Origin: Rhizobium sp. FY34
GTDB lineage: Bacteria; Pseudomonadota; Alphaproteobacteria; Rhizobiales; Rhizobiaceae
Reading direction: 5' to 3'
Assembly: GCF_005222845.1 (NCBI RefSeq)
Contig: NZ_STFZ01000011.1
Span: 337,996 to 401,995, forward strand
DNA: 64,000 nt
The notes beneath the pieces were generated by a model, which saw only the letters and a list, made by a program, of their open reading frames with translations, was not told the DNA's origin and did not search any database. Below, in pieces: positions 9,558 through 20,933 of the stretch (position 1 is the stretch's first letter; every line of letters starts with the position of its first letter). A program made the position numbers and the translations under genes.

Positions 9558-10712
9558 CTACTCCGCCGGCACACCATGCGTGACACGGAACAGGCTGCGC
9601 TCCTGGGCGCGCTTTTCCGGCCGGTGACGCGTCAGTGCCAGGATGAAGCCCGCCGTCACGCAGATCGCGATCATCGACGACCCACCATAGGAAATGAGCG
9701 GCAGCGTCATGCCCTTGGCCGGCATCAGTTCGAGATTCACGCCAATATTGATCATAGACTGGATACCGATCTGCAGCACGAGGCCGGCAACGGCGAAACG
9801 ATTGAAGTCATTGCGCTCGCGATAGGCATGGCTGAGGCCACGGATGACGATGAAGGCAAAGATCGCCACCAGTACCATGCAGAAGATGATGCCGAATTCT
9901 TCGGCCGCCACCGAGAAGATGAAGTCAGTATGGCTGTCCGGCAGGATGCGCTTGACGATGCCCTCGCCCGGTCCCTGACCGAACCAGTTGCCGCGGATGA
10001 TTGCTTCGCGGGCCGTATCCACCTGGAATGTGTCGCCCTCGCCGGTCATGAAGCGGTCGATACGCCCCGCCACGTGCGGAAAGATATAATAGGCGGAGAC
10101 GAGACCGCCTGCCCCCAACCCACCCAGCATGATGATCCAGATCCATGGCATGCCAGCCATGAAGAACATCGAACCCCAGACGGCACTGGTCAGAATGGTC
10201 TGACCAAGGTCAGGCTGCGCCACCAGCAGTGCACCGACAATGCCGAACAGGATGATGGCAAACAGATTACCCGGAATTTCCGGCTGGCGCGCATGCTCGG
10301 CAAACAACCAGGCGCAGACGACGACGAATGCAGGCTTGAGGAATTCGGAAGGCTGCACGGAAATGCCGGCAATCGAGAACCAGCGACGCGAACCCTTGAT
10401 CTCGACGCCGAAGAACAGCGCCAGCACCATCATGACGATCGACAGAACCAGGATGATCACCGCAGTGCGGCGCACCTGGCGCGGCGTGAGGAAGGAAAGC
10501 CCGATCATCACCGCCAGCGATGGAATGAGGAAGATCGCGTGACGCTCGACGAAATGGAAACTGTTGAGTCCTATGCGTTCGGCAACCGCCGGCGAGGCGG
10601 CAAAGGACAGCATGAAACCAAGCCCCATCAGGACGATGAAGGTGACAAGGAAATAACGATCAATCGTCCAGAACCAGTCTGCGAGCGGTCCACGGTCGGC
10701 GCGACTTACCAT
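9558..10712 (-). CDS. ftsW: Septal peptidoglycan glycosyltransferase FtsW (SEDS)
   Basis: FtsW is a multi-pass inner-membrane SEDS polymerase that works with FtsI at the septum. The 384-residue product has about ten hydrophobic segments. SEDS hallmarks include QPSEFLKPAFVVVCAWLFAE, VAQPDLGQTILT, and the C-terminal PAKGMTLPLISYGGSSMIA. The ATG follows AAAAGGGACAATGAG. Only one base separates it from the murD stop, so it is tightly packed in the operon. Confidence 0.96.
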   Translation of the reverse strand: MVSRADRGPLADWFWTIDRYFLVTFIVLMGLGFMLSFAASPAVAERIGLNSFHFVERHAIFLIPSLAVMIGLSFLTPRQVRRTAVIILVLSIVMMVLALFFGVEIKGSRRWFSIAGISVQPSEFLKPAFVVVCAWLFAEHARQPEIPGNLFAIILFGIVGALLVAQPDLGQTILTSAVWGSMFFMAGMPWIWIIMLGGLGAGGLVSAYYIFPHVAGRIDRFMTGEGDTFQVDTAREAIIRGNWFGQGPGEGIVKRILPDSHTDFIFSVAAEEFGIIFCMVLVAIFAFIVIRGLSHAYRERNDFNRFAVAGLVLQIGIQSMINIGVNLELMPAKGMTLPLISYGGSSMIAICVTAGFILALTRHRPEKRAQERSLFRVTHGVPAE

Positions 10713-10713
10713 C

Positions 10714-12120
10714 TCATTGTCCCTTTTCCGGCTCGATCAGCATGGTCACGCCATCGAGTTCTGCCACCAGGGAAACGAAGGTGTCGCCCCTGATTTCGAA
10801 ATTCCTGAACTGGTCGAAGCTTGCACAGGCAGGCGACAGCATCACGGCGACCTCCTGCCCATCTGCAAGGGCGTCCGCCGCCGCATGCAAAAGCGCACGG
10901 TCCAGCGAACCAGAGATCTCGTAAGGAACCGTCTCGCCAAGCGTTGCCGCAAACTCCGGAGCGGCCTCTCCGATCAGATAGGCCTTGACGATACGCGGGA
11001 AGAGTGGCGCGAGGCTTGCGATGCCGCCGGCCTTGGGCAGACCACCGGCAATCCAGAAAATCCGCGCATAGCTGGACAGCGCCGGCGCGGCCGCATCGGC
11101 ATTGGTGGCCTTGGAATCATTGACGAAGGTTGCGCGACCGATGCGCGCCACCGGCTGCATGCGATGCTTAAGACCGGGAAAGCTCTTAAGCCCAGCGCAG
11201 ATTTCTTCGCGCGATACGCCGACGGCAAGACAGGCAGCAATCGCTGCAGCCGCATTCTGCGCATTGTGCGAGCCCTTCAGTGTGTCTATGCCATCAAGAT
11301 CGGCCAGCATGTCGGTTGCTCCGCCAGATGCCGCGATGATCTGCGAGCCTTGCGCATAAAAACCGTCGGAGAGCACGTTGCGGCGGGAAATACGCTTCAC
11401 CGAAACGCCAGCCCGCGCGATGCGGTCGGCAATCAGCGTGCAATAGGTGTCGTCCACGCCGACAACAGCCGTATCACTGCCGGCCACCAGACGCTCCTTC
11501 ACATCGGCATAATGCTGCATGGTGCCGTGGCGATCCAGATGATCGGGCGTCAGGTTGAGCAGGATGCCGGCGGTCGGGTTGATCGTCGGGGCAAGATCGA
11601 TCTGGTAGGACGAGCATTCGACCACGTAGAACCGCCCGGCCTTGGGCGGATCAAGTGTCAGCACGGCCGTACCGATATTGCCGCCCAATTGCGTATCGCG
11701 GCCGCTGCTGCGTAGGATATGCGCAATCAGCGCCGTCGTCGTCGATTTGCCATTGGTGCCGGTAATCGCGATGAAGGGGCAATCTGGCGCATATGCACGA
11801 CGCTCGCGCACGAAAAGCTCCACATCGCCAATGATTTCGACACCGGCTGCGCGGGCAAGATCAACCGTCCAGTGAGGCTTGGGATGCGTGAGCGGCACGC
11901 CCGGCGACAGCACAAAGGCTGCCTGGAGGCTCCAATCGATGCCATGCAGGTCGCAGGTAGAGATGCCCTCGGCCTTCGCCTTGGCCACGCTGTCGGGATT
12001 GTCGTCCCAGGCGGTGACATCTGCACCGCCGGCCACCAGCGCCTTGGCCGTTGCCAGACCGGAGCCACCGAGACCGAACAGCGCCACCGGCCTGCCCGCA
12101 AATGTCGTTACCGGGATCAT
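10714..12120 (-). CDS. murD: UDP-N-acetylmuramoylalanine--D-glutamate ligase
   Basis: MurD adds D-Glu to UDP-MurNAc-L-Ala in the cytoplasm. The product is 468 residues. It starts with [21 protein letters not shown], then [23 protein letters not shown] (P-loop, near residue 120), [14 protein letters not shown], and [17 protein letters not shown]. It lies 4 bp after mraY and 1 bp before ftsW. Confidence 0.97.
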   Translation of the reverse strand: MIPVTTFAGRPVALFGLGGSGLATAKALVAGGADVTAWDDNPDSVAKAKAEGISTCDLHGIDWSLQAAFVLSPGVPLTHPKPHWTVDLARAAGVEIIGDVELFVRERRAYAPDCPFIAITGTNGKSTTTALIAHILRSSGRDTQLGGNIGTAVLTLDPPKAGRFYVVECSSYQIDLAPTINPTAGILLNLTPDHLDRHGTMQHYADVKERLVAGSDTAVVGVDDTYCTLIADRIARAGVSVKRISRRNVLSDGFYAQGSQIIAASGGATDMLADLDGIDTLKGSHNAQNAAAAIAACLAVGVSREEICAGLKSFPGLKHRMQPVARIGRATFVNDSKATNADAAAPALSSYARIFWIAGGLPKAGGIASLAPLFPRIVKAYLIGEAAPEFAATLGETVPYEISGSLDRALLHAAADALADGQEVAVMLSPACASFDQFRNFEIRGDTFVSLVAELDGVTMLIEPEKGQ

Positions 12121-12124
12121 GATC

Positions 12125-13225
12125 TTACCGCAGCTTCAGGGTCGACAGGCCAAGCATGGCAAGACCGACGGCGATGATCCAGAAGCGGATCACAACCTGG
12201 CTTTCGGTCCAGCCCAGTTTCTCGAAGTGATGATGGATCGGCGCCATCAGGAAGACGCGTCGCCCGGTCATCTTGAAAAATCCGACCTGGATGATAACCG
12301 ACAGCGTCTCCATGACGAACAAGCCGCCAATGATGGCCATGACAATCTCGTGCTTGGTGGCCACTGCTACCGAGCCGATGAGACCGCCCAGCGCCAGCGA
12401 GCCGGTATCCCCCATGAAGATGGCCGCCGGCGGCGCATTGAACCACAGGAAACCAAGCCCTGCGCCGATCACAGCACCCAGAATGACGGCGAGTTCGCCG
12501 GTGCCGGGCACGAAATTGATCTGCAGATAATTGGCAAACACGGCATTGCCGGCGAGATAGGCGATGATGCCGAAGGATGCGGCGGCAATCATCACCGGCA
12601 CGATGGCAAGACCGTCAAGACCATCCGTCAGATTGACCGCATTGCCGGCCGCCACGATGACGAAACCACCGAACAGAACAAAGAAGATGCCGAGATTGAG
12701 CAGCAGGTCCTTGAAGAAGGGAAAGGCAACCGAGGTGCCGAGCACCGAGCCCGAGGGACTGTTGGCAATCGAGACCCGCATCATGAAATAGACCGCGATG
12801 CCGGCAATCAGGAATTCGATGGCCAGGCGCGCCTTGCCGGAAAAGCCCTTGTCCGTCTGCTTCGTCACCTTCAGGTAATCGTCGTAAAAGCCGATGGCGC
12901 CAAAGCCCAGCGTCACCAGCAGCGTTGCCACGACATAGACATTGGAAAGATCCGCCCACAGCAGCGAGCCGCCGACGATACCGGCAAGAATCATCAACCC
13001 GCCCATGGTCGGCGTGCCGGCCTTCTTGAAATGGGTCTGCGGCCCGTCAGCGCGGATGGGTTGCCCCTTGCCCTGCCGGATGCGCAGCGAAGCGATCATG
13101 GTCGGCCCGAAGAGAAACACGATCAGCGCAGACGTCAGACCCGCCGCGCCCGTGCGGAAGGTGATGTAGCGAAACAGGTTGAAGATTTGGAAACTGCCCG
13201 CGAGCTCCACTAGCCAGATCAGCAT
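12125..13225 (-). CDS. mraY: Phospho-N-acetylmuramoyl-pentapeptide transferase
   Basis: MraY is an integral membrane enzyme that moves phospho-MurNAc-pentapeptide to undecaprenyl phosphate, giving lipid I. The product is 366 residues from [10 protein letters not shown], with about ten membrane segments. Active-site motifs are present: [24 protein letters not shown], and the [11 protein letters not shown] loop, with HHHFEKLGW near the C-terminus. A start 22 codons upstream exists in frame but reads as a non-membrane leader, so the ATG at 13225 is preferred. Confidence 0.96.
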   Translation of the reverse strand: MLIWLVELAGSFQIFNLFRYITFRTGAAGLTSALIVFLFGPTMIASLRIRQGKGQPIRADGPQTHFKKAGTPTMGGLMILAGIVGGSLLWADLSNVYVVATLLVTLGFGAIGFYDDYLKVTKQTDKGFSGKARLAIEFLIAGIAVYFMMRVSIANSPSGSVLGTSVAFPFFKDLLLNLGIFFVLFGGFVIVAAGNAVNLTDGLDGLAIVPVMIAAASFGIIAYLAGNAVFANYLQINFVPGTGELAVILGAVIGAGLGFLWFNAPPAAIFMGDTGSLALGGLIGSVAVATKHEIVMAIIGGLFVMETLSVIIQVGFFKMTGRRVFLMAPIHHHFEKLGWTESQVVIRFWIIAVGLAMLGLSTLKLR

Positions 13226-13247
13226 GCTGGATCTTTCTCGATACTGT

Positions 13248-14681
13248 TCAAAGGTGGCGCTCCCTGTCGGGCAATGCCGGATGCTTGTCAATAAGTGCAG
13301 CGACGATCTTGCCGAAGCCGATACCGAGCGAGGATTTGACCATCAGCACGTCGCCAGGCTGGATATTCGCCAGCACATGCGCCTGAAGTTCACCCGTCGT
13401 CGGCCGGTATTCCACGGCAACCGTATCGGGCAAGGCATCGCGCAGCGCCGCCATTTCTGTGCCGGCCAACCAGACATGTTCAATGCCGGCAGACAGAAGC
13501 GGACCCGCCAGTTCCTCATGCACTTTCGCCGAAAACGCGCCCATTTCCAGCATGTCGCCCAAAACCGCAATGCGCCGGCCGGCCCCTTCGGGCTCGGTGA
13601 CGGCGAGAAGCGCAATGGCGGCACGCATGGACGCCGGATTGGCATTGTAGCTTTCGTCGATCAGGGTCATCTGCCCCTCGCCGATTGCCAGACGATGACG
13701 CTCGCCGCGCCCCTTGACGGCCCGCAAAGCGGCAAGCGCCTGTTTGGCAGCCTCCATATCGGCACCAAAGAGTGCAACGACAGCAAGCGCCGCCATGGCA
13801 TTTTCAGCAATGTGACGGCCCGGTGCGCCGATATGCACTTCCATCGTATCGGCGCCGAGAACCGCCCATATGGTCGAGCCATCGGCCCTGCCCTCGAAAT
13901 CCGCCAGACGGAAATCGGCTTTTGCATGCTGCCCGAAGGTCAGCACGTTCTGGACACCGACTTCCAACGCCCGCTGTTCGAGAAATGCATATTGCTTGTT
14001 GTCGCGGTTGAGCAGCGCCACCCCACCCGGCTCCAGACCCTCAAAGATCTCGGCCTTGGCGCTGGCAATCTCCTCAAGGTTCTTGAAGTGGCCAAGATGT
14101 GCAGCGCCGATCGTCGTGATGACCGCCACATGCGGACGCACCATCTTCACCAGTGGACGGATTTCATCCGGATGGTTCATGCCGATCTCGAAAACGCCGA
14201 ACACGGCATCTTCCGGCATGCGCGCCAGTGTCAGCGGTACGCCCCAGTGATTGTTGAACGAGGCGACAGCCGCATGCACCTTGCCCGACGGCGCCAGCAC
14301 ATCGCGCAGCATTTCCTTCGTCGTCGTCTTGCCGACGGAACCGGTGACGGCGACGATCTGCGCACGGCTTCTCGCACGGGCTGCCCTTGCGAGCTTGACG
14401 AGTGCTGCCAGCACATCTTCCACGACGATCATCGGCACGGTCAGCCGTCCGAGCGCCGGAAGCTTGGCTTCGCTCACCACCAGAAGGGCGGCACCATTGG
14501 CCACCGCAAGGGTCGCGAAGTCATGGCCATCGACCCGGTCACCCTTGATGGCGAAGAAGGCCTCGCCCGGCGCAAGCGACCGGCTGTCGATCGAAATGCC
14601 GGTAATGCCCGCCGGCAGCGAACCGACCGGCCGCCCGCCCATGGCGGCCACCATATCCGCAGTGCTCCACAACCAACTCAC
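13248..14681 (-). CDS. murF: UDP-N-acetylmuramoyl-tripeptide--D-alanyl-D-alanine ligase
   Basis: MurF attaches D-Ala-D-Ala to the UDP-MurNAc tripeptide. The product is 477 residues. [18 protein letters not shown] near residue 114 is the P-loop, [14 protein letters not shown] and GMNHPDEIR follow, and [17 protein letters not shown] is the family C-terminal motif. The start is GTG and forms a GTGA overlap with the murE stop, with AAGGG directly upstream. Confidence 0.96.
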   Translation of the reverse strand: MSWLWSTADMVAAMGGRPVGSLPAGITGISIDSRSLAPGEAFFAIKGDRVDGHDFATLAVANGAALLVVSEAKLPALGRLTVPMIVVEDVLAALVKLARAARARSRAQIVAVTGSVGKTTTKEMLRDVLAPSGKVHAAVASFNNHWGVPLTLARMPEDAVFGVFEIGMNHPDEIRPLVKMVRPHVAVITTIGAAHLGHFKNLEEIASAKAEIFEGLEPGGVALLNRDNKQYAFLEQRALEVGVQNVLTFGQHAKADFRLADFEGRADGSTIWAVLGADTMEVHIGAPGRHIAENAMAALAVVALFGADMEAAKQALAALRAVKGRGERHRLAIGEGQMTLIDESYNANPASMRAAIALLAVTEPEGAGRRIAVLGDMLEMGAFSAKVHEELAGPLLSAGIEHVWLAGTEMAALRDALPDTVAVEYRPTTGELQAHVLANIQPGDVLMVKSSLGIGFGKIVAALIDKHPALPDRERHL

Positions 14682-16138
14682 CCCTTGAACTCCTCCAATG
14701 CCTTGCGAACCTCGACATGATCGGAGAACGGCAACACCGTCGTCCCGATCGTCTGTCCCTCCTCATGCCCCTTGCCGGCAACGATCAGCGTATCGCCGGC
14801 TCCAAGCAGCGATACCGCATGGCGGATGGCTGCGGCTCGATCGGCAATTTCAAGCGCACCGGGTGCAGCAGCCAAGATTTCAGCGCGGATGGTCGCCGGC
14901 TCCTCCGAACGCGGATTGTCATCGGTGACGACAACGATATCGGCAAGCCGGCAGGCGATCTCGCCCATCAGCGGCCGCTTGCCCTTGTCGCGATCACCGC
15001 CACATCCGAACACGACGATCACGCGGCCGGTGGTAAAGGGGCGCACGGAACCGAGTACGTTTTCGAGAGCATCGGGCTTATGCGCATAATCGACATAGGC
15101 AAGCGCGCCTTTGCCCGTCTGGCCGACCAGTTCCAGCCGTCCAGCTGCACCGATCAGTTTTTCAAGCGCCGCCATGGCAAGCTTTGGCGCAACCCCGGTC
15201 GAGATCGCAAGGCCGGCTGCCACCAGCGCATTGGCCACCTGGAAATCGCCGGCGAGCGGAATATCCACCTCGAAGATCTCGCGGCCCACATGCACCTCGA
15301 TCATCTGGCGATGGCGGAAATGCTCGACGCGCTTCAGCGCCAGGAAATCGCCGGCGCGCCCCACGGTGCGCACGTCATGACCGGCAAGCGTAGCGACCCG
15401 GATGGCTTCACCCGACCAGGCGTCATCTGAAAAGATCACAGCCGGCCGGCCCTTGGGCAGAAGCGTTTCGAACAGCCGCATCTTGGCGGCCATGTAGTTC
15501 TCGACCGTCGGATGGTAGTCCATGTGGTCACGGCCAAGATTGGTGAAACCGGCAGCCGACAGTTGAACACCATCAAGCCGGCTCTGATCGAGGCCGTGGC
15601 TGGAGGCTTCCATGGCGGCGTGGGTGACCCCTTCGCCGGCAAGCTCTGCCAGCAGCGCATGCAGTGCCACCGGATCTGGCGTCGTCAGCGAGCCATAATC
15701 GTTGCGGCTGGGTGAAATCACACCTGTGGTGCCGATCTGCGCCGCAGCCAAGCCCGCATGCGCCCAGATCTGGCGGGTGAAGGAGGCAACCGAGGTTTTG
15801 CCGGCCGTGCCGGTCACGGCAACGATCGTCTCAGGCTGTGCCTTATAGAATCGGGCAGCTGCTAAGGCCAGAAACCGGCGGGGCTCGGCAACCGTTAGCA
15901 CGGGAACCGAGGCCTCAAGCGGATGGGCCGAGACCACGGCTGCAGCGCCGCGCGCAATCGCATCGGCCACATACGCGGCACCATCGGCCTTGGTGCCGGC
16001 AATCGCCACGAACAGCATGCCGGGCGAAATCTTGCGGCTGTCCGCCGCAAGCCCGGTGATCGGCAGCATGCCGGCTGGTCCAGCCATCACGGGTTCAATT
16101 TCCGGAAAGGCCCCTCCGGAAAGCTCTTTCAAATGCAT
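14678..16138 (-). CDS. murE: UDP-MurNAc-tripeptide synthetase (meso-diaminopimelate adding)
   Basis: MurE adds meso-diaminopimelate to UDP-MurNAc-L-Ala-D-Glu. The product is 486 residues from [27 protein letters not shown] is the P-loop. The substrate-selecting motif DNPRSE is present, which indicates meso-DAP rather than lysine. The ATG at 16138 has GAGAAAGGG upstream; an in-frame GTG six codons earlier is less well placed. It lies 65 bp after ftsI and overlaps murF by 4 bp. Confidence 0.96.
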   Translation of the reverse strand: MHLKELSGGAFPEIEPVMAGPAGMLPITGLAADSRKISPGMLFVAIAGTKADGAAYVADAIARGAAAVVSAHPLEASVPVLTVAEPRRFLALAAARFYKAQPETIVAVTGTAGKTSVASFTRQIWAHAGLAAAQIGTTGVISPSRNDYGSLTTPDPVALHALLAELAGEGVTHAAMEASSHGLDQSRLDGVQLSAAGFTNLGRDHMDYHPTVENYMAAKMRLFETLLPKGRPAVIFSDDAWSGEAIRVATLAGHDVRTVGRAGDFLALKRVEHFRHRQMIEVHVGREIFEVDIPLAGDFQVANALVAAGLAISTGVAPKLAMAALEKLIGAAGRLELVGQTGKGALAYVDYAHKPDALENVLGSVRPFTTGRVIVVFGCGGDRDKGKRPLMGEIACRLADIVVVTDDNPRSEEPATIRAEILAAAPGALEIADRAAAIRHAVSLLGAGDTLIVAGKGHEEGQTIGTTVLPFSDHVEVRKALEEFKG

Positions 16139-16203
16139 CGGTACCCTTTCTCGCACGGCGGCCTGATCCTTGGCCGCGAATCGTCGGGTCCATTCATTAT
16201 GAC

Positions 16204-17949
16204 CTAATAGGACACAAGCATGGCGGAGCCATCCTGGCCGAAGCGCGGTTTTACACCGAGAATAGCAGCAGAACGACGGATAATCTCCTTCACCATCGGT
16301 GCGGCACTGTTACCGGCCAGCACTGCGCGGTCCGTTTCGCTGCGTGGATCATCAATGAAGGTCAGCACGACATACTGCGGATTACTGATCGGAAAGGCCG
16401 CGAGGAAGGCATTGAAGTTGTGGTCATGGTTGTAGCGACCATTGATGACCTTGTCAGCGGTGCCGGTCTTACCACCAACATTGAAGCCCTCGACCAGAGC
16501 ATTTCGACCGGAACCATTGGTACCGTTCCAATCGAACAGCCAGCGCATATTGTTGCTGGTCGTCGGCTTGATCACCGGCTCGGCAACTGCTGTCGCCTGA
16601 TCCTTCGTGCGCGGCAGGAAGGTCGGCTCGATGAGATGTCCACCATTGACGAGGGCTGCACCGGCAACGGCCGTCTGCAGCGGCGTGGTAGACACACCAT
16701 GGCCGAAGGAAATTGTGATGGAATTGATCTTCTTCCATTCGCGCGGCTGGCTCGGCTGGGCCACTTCCGGCAATTCGGTGCGCATCTTCGACAACAGGCC
16801 GAGCCGCGTCAGGAATTCCTTGTGGCCATCAATCCCTACAAGATCGGCCATCTTGGCGGTACCGATATTGGAGGAATACTGGAAGACTTCCGGCATCGAC
16901 AACATTCGGCCCTGACCATGGAAATCCTTGATCGTATAGCCACCGATGCGGATCGGGTAGCGGGCGTCGAAACTGCTGTTCAAGTTAACCTTGCCGGTAT
17001 CGAGCGCCATGGCCAGTGTGAATGACTTGAAGGTAGAACCCATTTCGAACGTGCCGTTCGACATGCGGTTGAGCCAGCCATCTTCGTTGCCGCCAGCCGG
17101 ATCATTGGGATCGAAGTCCGGGGCCGACGCCATCGCCAATACCTCGCCGGTATTGGCATCCAGTACGACGCCGCCGGCACCCTTGGCCTTGAACTTGGTG
17201 ATGTTCGACATCAGCACTTCGCGCAGAATGGCCTGCACCCGAATATCGATGGACAGATGCACGGGCTCCAGCGGCTGGTCGCTGGTCATGCCGACAGCGG
17301 CAAGATCCGCAAGGCCCTGACTGTCGATATAGCGCTCCATGCCGGCCACGCCGCGATTGTCGATATTGACATAGCCCACCACATGCGCGGCCGTTGCGCC
17401 ACCGGGATAGAAGCGACGCTTTTCCGGACGAAAGCCGATACCTGGAATGCCCAGCGCCAGAATCTCGCTCTGCTGCTTGGGTGTCAGTTGGCGGCGCAGC
17501 CACTGGAAGCGCGATTTGGACGAGAGCTTGGTATAGATCTGCTTGCTGTCGATATCCGGCAGCACCATGCGCAGCTTTTCGATCACCTCATCGGGATCGA
17601 CAATCTTGTGCGGCTCGGCAAACAGCGAAACCGTGCGGATGTCGGTAGCCAGAACTTCGCCATTACGGTCGAGAATGTCGGGACGCGAGGCCATCAACCG
17701 GTCAGCCGGCATGATGCTGGACGTCGCTTCCGGATGCATCGTTCCATAATAGACAAGACGTCCGCCAATCACGCAGTAGAAGGCAACGAAGCCCGCCATG
17801 ATCAGGCCGACGCGTGTGCGGGCCTGGGTGGCCTTGCGCTTGCGGGTTCCCTCGATCTTCACGCCATCTTCCGAAATACGCACGCCCCTTGCGCCTGCGG
17901 AAAAATGCGCCCTGCTTTTCAAAACCATGACACGGGAAAGGAAGGCCAT
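16204..17949 (-). CDS. ftsI: Septal transpeptidase FtsI (penicillin-binding protein 3)
   Basis: FtsI is the class B penicillin-binding protein that cross-links septal peptidoglycan with FtsW. The product is 581 residues. It has a basic cytoplasmic head, one membrane segment ([21 protein letters not shown], about 46-66), a pedestal domain starting [18 protein letters not shown], and a transpeptidase domain with the three active-site motifs: GSTFKSFT (SxxK), YSSNIGTAK (SxN) and GGKTGTAD (KTG). The ATG overlaps the ftsL stop (TGATG). Confidence 0.97.
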   Translation of the reverse strand: MAFLSRVMVLKSRAHFSAGARGVRISEDGVKIEGTRKRKATQARTRVGLIMAGFVAFYCVIGGRLVYYGTMHPEATSSIMPADRLMASRPDILDRNGEVLATDIRTVSLFAEPHKIVDPDEVIEKLRMVLPDIDSKQIYTKLSSKSRFQWLRRQLTPKQQSEILALGIPGIGFRPEKRRFYPGGATAAHVVGYVNIDNRGVAGMERYIDSQGLADLAAVGMTSDQPLEPVHLSIDIRVQAILREVLMSNITKFKAKGAGGVVLDANTGEVLAMASAPDFDPNDPAGGNEDGWLNRMSNGTFEMGSTFKSFTLAMALDTGKVNLNSSFDARYPIRIGGYTIKDFHGQGRMLSMPEVFQYSSNIGTAKMADLVGIDGHKEFLTRLGLLSKMRTELPEVAQPSQPREWKKINSITISFGHGVSTTPLQTAVAGAALVNGGHLIEPTFLPRTKDQATAVAEPVIKPTTSNNMRWLFDWNGTNGSGRNALVEGFNVGGKTGTADKVINGRYNHDHNFNAFLAAFPISNPQYVVLTFIDDPRSETDRAVLAGNSAAPMVKEIIRRSAAILGVKPRFGQDGSAMLVSY

Positions 17950-18437
17950 CAGCGGTTCACCGATCCTGTTGAAATGACGTCGACGCGCGAGCCGCCGCGC
18001 GGCAACGGAACCGGCACGCTCGCGGCAGTGGAGGACGCTTTGGCCGATGGCGCAGCCTTGGCAGCGGCAACGCCGCGGATGGCGGCGGCAACTTCCGGAT
18101 CGGCACCGGCAATCAACTCCTCGATCGTGGTTTCCGGCTGAGGCAATTGCGATTTCGGCATGGGCAGTTCATTGGGCATAGCAAGCTGGGTCGGCTCAGT
18201 GGGAACCAGTTCCAGCTCCGAGTGGTAAACGCTGGTCAGACGATGCAGGCGGTTGGGCTGCGTCAGAAGCGCCCAGTCAGCCTTCAGAAGATCGATCGTA
18301 TCATGCTCCAGCCGAATCTCGGTTTCCAGACGGCGCACTTCTTCAAGCTTCAGCTCGGCGGCATGCTTGATACTGTAGGTCACGACGGCGGTTGCAGTCA
18401 TGACACCGATCAGGACAAGATCGAAGCTCCTCAACAT
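17949..18437 (-). CDS. ftsL: Cell division protein FtsL
   Basis: FtsL is a bitopic divisome protein that, with FtsB and FtsQ, activates FtsWI. The 162-residue product has a short N-terminus, one membrane helix (LVLIGVMTATAVVTYSI, about residues 8-24), a coiled-coil stretch (ELKLEEVRRLETEIRLEHDTIDLLKADWALL), then the NRLHRLTSVY segment typical of the family. A low-complexity Ala/Pro tail follows. Its place between rsmH and ftsI is the standard ftsL position. Confidence 0.92.
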   Translation of the reverse strand: MLRSFDLVLIGVMTATAVVTYSIKHAAELKLEEVRRLETEIRLEHDTIDLLKADWALLTQPNRLHRLTSVYHSELELVPTEPTQLAMPNELPMPKSQLPQPETTIEELIAGADPEVAAAIRGVAAAKAAPSAKASSTAASVPVPLPRGGSRVDVISTGSVNR

Positions 18438-18439
18438 CG

Positions 18440-19465
18440 TCAGGCCCCCATCTTTTCAAGGCTGGCGAGGTCGGGCAGGTCGAAAATAGAACAATCGGGG
18501 GCAGACGGTGGCGCTGCAGTGCGGAAGGCAGCACGCAGCTTGGCCGAGCGCGAACGTGGATTGATCTCAGCTTCTTCCGGCGTAGCCGACATCATGCCCT
18601 TGCCGACCGGCTCGAACACGGCGGCCTTTTCCTCGATCATCGGCATATGCCGCGAACCGGAGGCCTTGCCGGAACGATCGGACAGAAACCGCTTAACGAT
18701 GCGGTCTTCCAGCGAATGGAAACTCACGACGACCAGACGCCCGCCCGGCTTCAAGGCACGTTCGGCGGCAAATAGCGCACGGGCAAGCTCGCCCAGCTCG
18801 TCATTGACGAAGATGCGCAACGCCTGGAATACCCGTGTGGCCGGATGGATCTTGTCTTTCGCCTTGCGGGGATTGACGGTCTCGATGAGGTTGGCGAGAT
18901 CGCGTGTCGTTGCAAAAAGTTCGGAAGCACGGCGCTTCTCGATGGCGCGGGCGATACGGCCTGCCTGTTTTTCTTCCCCCAGAAAGCCGAAGATCCGCGC
19001 CATGTCGCCGGCCTTGGCCCGATTGACGACATCGGCCGCCGAGACACCGGAGGCCGACATCCGCATATCGAGCGGCCCGTTGCGCTGGAAGGAGAAGCCG
19101 CGCTCTGCCTCATCGATCTGCATGGAGGAAACGCCGACATCAAGCACGACACCATCCAGCCCGCCTTCAGGTGCATGGTCGGCCAAAGCGGAGAAACGCG
19201 AGGAAATCAGCGACAGGCGACCGCTCGCCTCCGTCAACAACGCCTGCCCGCCGGCAATGGCGTTCGGATCGCGATCGAGAGCAATGACATTTGCGCCCTC
19301 GGCAAGAATGGCGCGGGTGTATCCACCCGCACCAAAGGTCCCGTCGAGGATCACCTTGCCGGGAGCGGGCGCCAGCATGGCCAGCACTTCCCCGAGCATG
19401 ACCGGAATGTGGCGAACCGGTCCGCCATCGGCCTCGGAAATTCCGTCGCCAAGATTCGCCGCCAT
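18440..19465 (-). CDS. rsmH: 16S rRNA (cytosine-N4)-methyltransferase RsmH
   Basis: RsmH (MraW) methylates N4 of C1402 in 16S rRNA using SAM. The product is 341 residues from [30 protein letters not shown] opens the family domain, [17 protein letters not shown] is the SAM motif, and [17 protein letters not shown] is the C-terminal signature. The reading frame stays open for 214 codons upstream, overlapping mraZ, but AGGGGA upstream of the ATG at 19465 and the family start support this call. It lies 14 bp after mraZ. Confidence 0.95.
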   Translation of the reverse strand: MAANLGDGISEADGGPVRHIPVMLGEVLAMLAPAPGKVILDGTFGAGGYTRAILAEGANVIALDRDPNAIAGGQALLTEASGRLSLISSRFSALADHAPEGGLDGVVLDVGVSSMQIDEAERGFSFQRNGPLDMRMSASGVSAADVVNRAKAGDMARIFGFLGEEKQAGRIARAIEKRRASELFATTRDLANLIETVNPRKAKDKIHPATRVFQALRIFVNDELGELARALFAAERALKPGGRLVVVSFHSLEDRIVKRFLSDRSGKASGSRHMPMIEEKAAVFEPVGKGMMSATPEEAEINPRSRSAKLRAAFRTAAPPSAPDCSIFDLPDLASLEKMGA

Positions 19466-19479
19466 TCCATTCCCCTGTC

Positions 19480-19920
19480 TTACTGAGGACGCACCGCAAA
19501 GCGTGTACGTCCGTCTCTCGCCGCCGCCTGCGCCTCGTGAAACGCCTGCGGCTGCCAAAGCTGAAAATGATCCGAGCGACCGACGAATGTCACATCCGTC
19601 GTAATGCCGGTGAAGTCCCGGATAAAACCCGTGACCATCAGCCGGCCCTCCGCATCGAGCCGCATATAGACGCCGCCGCCGTGAACCAGCAACGACATTG
19701 CATTGGCTTCCGGCGAAAAGGGATCCGCCGAGGCGATCTGCCGCTCGTACCGCTCGAGCAGGTCTGGACCGCCGACGCTCACCGCCGGAAACACGAAGTC
19801 CTGGAGGCAATAGAGCTCCTGAACATTCCGCTGCGCCAAAACCGCACGGAAGGGCGCAGGCACGGAAACCCGCCCCTTCGCATCGATCCGGTTCGTCGCA
19901 TTGGACAAGAAGCGGCTCAT
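19480..19920 (-). CDS. mraZ: Transcriptional regulator MraZ
   Basis: MraZ is an AbrB-fold DNA-binding protein that regulates the dcw operon it heads. The product is 146 residues. Two copies of the DxxxR half-domain are visible: [15 protein letters not shown] near residue 13 and [15 protein letters not shown] near residue 90. The start [16 protein letters not shown] is the usual rhizobial one. The nearest ribosome-like sequence (GAGGCGGG) is 10-14 bases upstream, a long spacing. The open frame extends 74 codons further upstream, but that extension lacks family similarity. Confidence 0.93.
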   Translation of the reverse strand: MSRFLSNATNRIDAKGRVSVPAPFRAVLAQRNVQELYCLQDFVFPAVSVGGPDLLERYERQIASADPFSPEANAMSLLVHGGGVYMRLDAEGRLMVTGFIRDFTGITTDVTFVGRSDHFQLWQPQAFHEAQAAARDGRTRFAVRPQ

Positions 19921-20096
19921 AACGCCAAACACCCGCCTCAGATAATTTGAGAGCAGAAACCTGCTCCGAAATACACGAGCCAAAAGACACAAACGGGAGG
20001 CCCAGATGGCGGGTACGCCATCTGCTTCTTCCCGAGGGAAGCGCTCCGAAACTGTCCGATGAAAGGGCACCTGATTGCCCGCTCGCAGTGTGAGTT

Positions 20097-20130
20097 TGGG
20101 ATAACATGGGACCATATGGGCGTCAATGGG
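20097..20130 (-). promoter_or_regulatory. MraZ boxes overlapping the mraZ promoter
   Basis: Four TGGG repeats start at 20097, 20107, 20117 and 20127 on the plus strand, an exact 10-bp period. This matches the known MraZ operator type (TGGGN repeats separated by 5 bp). On the minus strand TTGACG (20126-20121) and TTATCC (20104-20099), 16 bp apart, form a plausible -35/-10 pair inside the boxes. MraZ bound here would cover its own promoter. The mRNA leader before mraZ would be about 170 nt (19921-20090), in which I see no gene. Confidence 0.75.
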
Positions 20131-20380
20131 AAGCCGCCGCACGGAGCGACAGCAGCATGAAATATTTATAACCCGTTAAGTTTAACAAAGGGTTAGCGCC
20201 GCAAGTCACATCCAGGCCAGTCAAACGCGACGCAACCGCACCAAATGCTGCGATAAGCCTTTGGAGACAAAGATACATTAGCGTTATTATACCGTGATCT
20301 CCCTCTACAGCTTAACAACCTGTGCGGGAACGTACGAGTTTCGCACCGCAACATGGCACCCATATCCGCCCATGGCGGCC

Positions 20381-20404
20381 CCTGCGGGCGAAACCGCCCG
20401 CAGG
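20381..20404 (-). other. GC-rich hairpin after RNase P RNA
   Basis: CCTGCGGGCG and CGCCCGCAGG form a perfect 10-bp stem with a 4-nt loop, about 25 bp beyond the mature 3' end of the RNase P RNA. No T-run follows on the minus strand. It may stop or protect the precursor RNA. Confidence 0.45.
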
Positions 20405-20429
20405 TTGACCGTGCATCAGAAAGGAAATC

Positions 20430-20857
20430 GCCAGTTGGCCTGTAAGCCGGGTTCTGTATGGCCCCGGCGCAAGCACCGGAACGTGGCAGCCATTCATCTG
20501 GGACGGCGCTTGCGCGCCGCCTCTCGCAACCCACCCGGATGACTGGCCCGGAAACAGGCTGTAGCGCCGCAAGGCACCCGCGTCATCCCTATTCGGTCTT
20601 GCTCCCGGTGGGGTTTACCTTGCCGTCCCTGTCACCAGGTCCGCGGTGGGCTCTTACCCCACCCTTTCACCCTTACCCCGGCGCATCTTCCGCTCACGAG
20701 GAGAAGAAGAGCAGGCGAGGCGGTTTGCTTTCTGTGGCACTTTCCCTAGGGTCGCCCCCGCCGGACGTTATCCGGCACCGTATTTCCGTGGAGCCCGGAC
20801 TTTCCTCACCCTACCGCCTTTCGGCATTGGTAAAGCGCGGCTGCCCGGCCAACTGGC
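20430..20857 (-). ncRNA. rnpB: RNase P RNA component (bacterial type A)
   Basis: This is the catalytic RNA that cleaves tRNA 5' leaders. On the minus strand the 5' and 3' ends pair as P1 (GCCAGTTGGCC at 20857-20847 with GGCCAACTGGC at 20440-20430). Conserved cores are visible: GAGGAAAGTCCGGGCTCC after P3-P4, GGGTGAAAGGGTG, GGTAAACCCC, AGAGGCGG and the 3' P4 partner ACAGAACCCGGCTTA. Length is about 428 nt. Proteins translated across this stretch are artefacts. Ends are approximate by a few bases. Confidence 0.95.
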
Positions 20858-20933
20858 AGGCGCTGCATAGACGGTTTGCCCGGCGAATGCCATAGGCACG
20901 CGCCGGCAAAAGCAAAGACACAAAGGACAAGGT

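Noticed and set aside
20312..20895. Open frames across the RNase P RNA
   Set aside because: The region is explained by rnpB, including P1 pairing and conserved core sequences.
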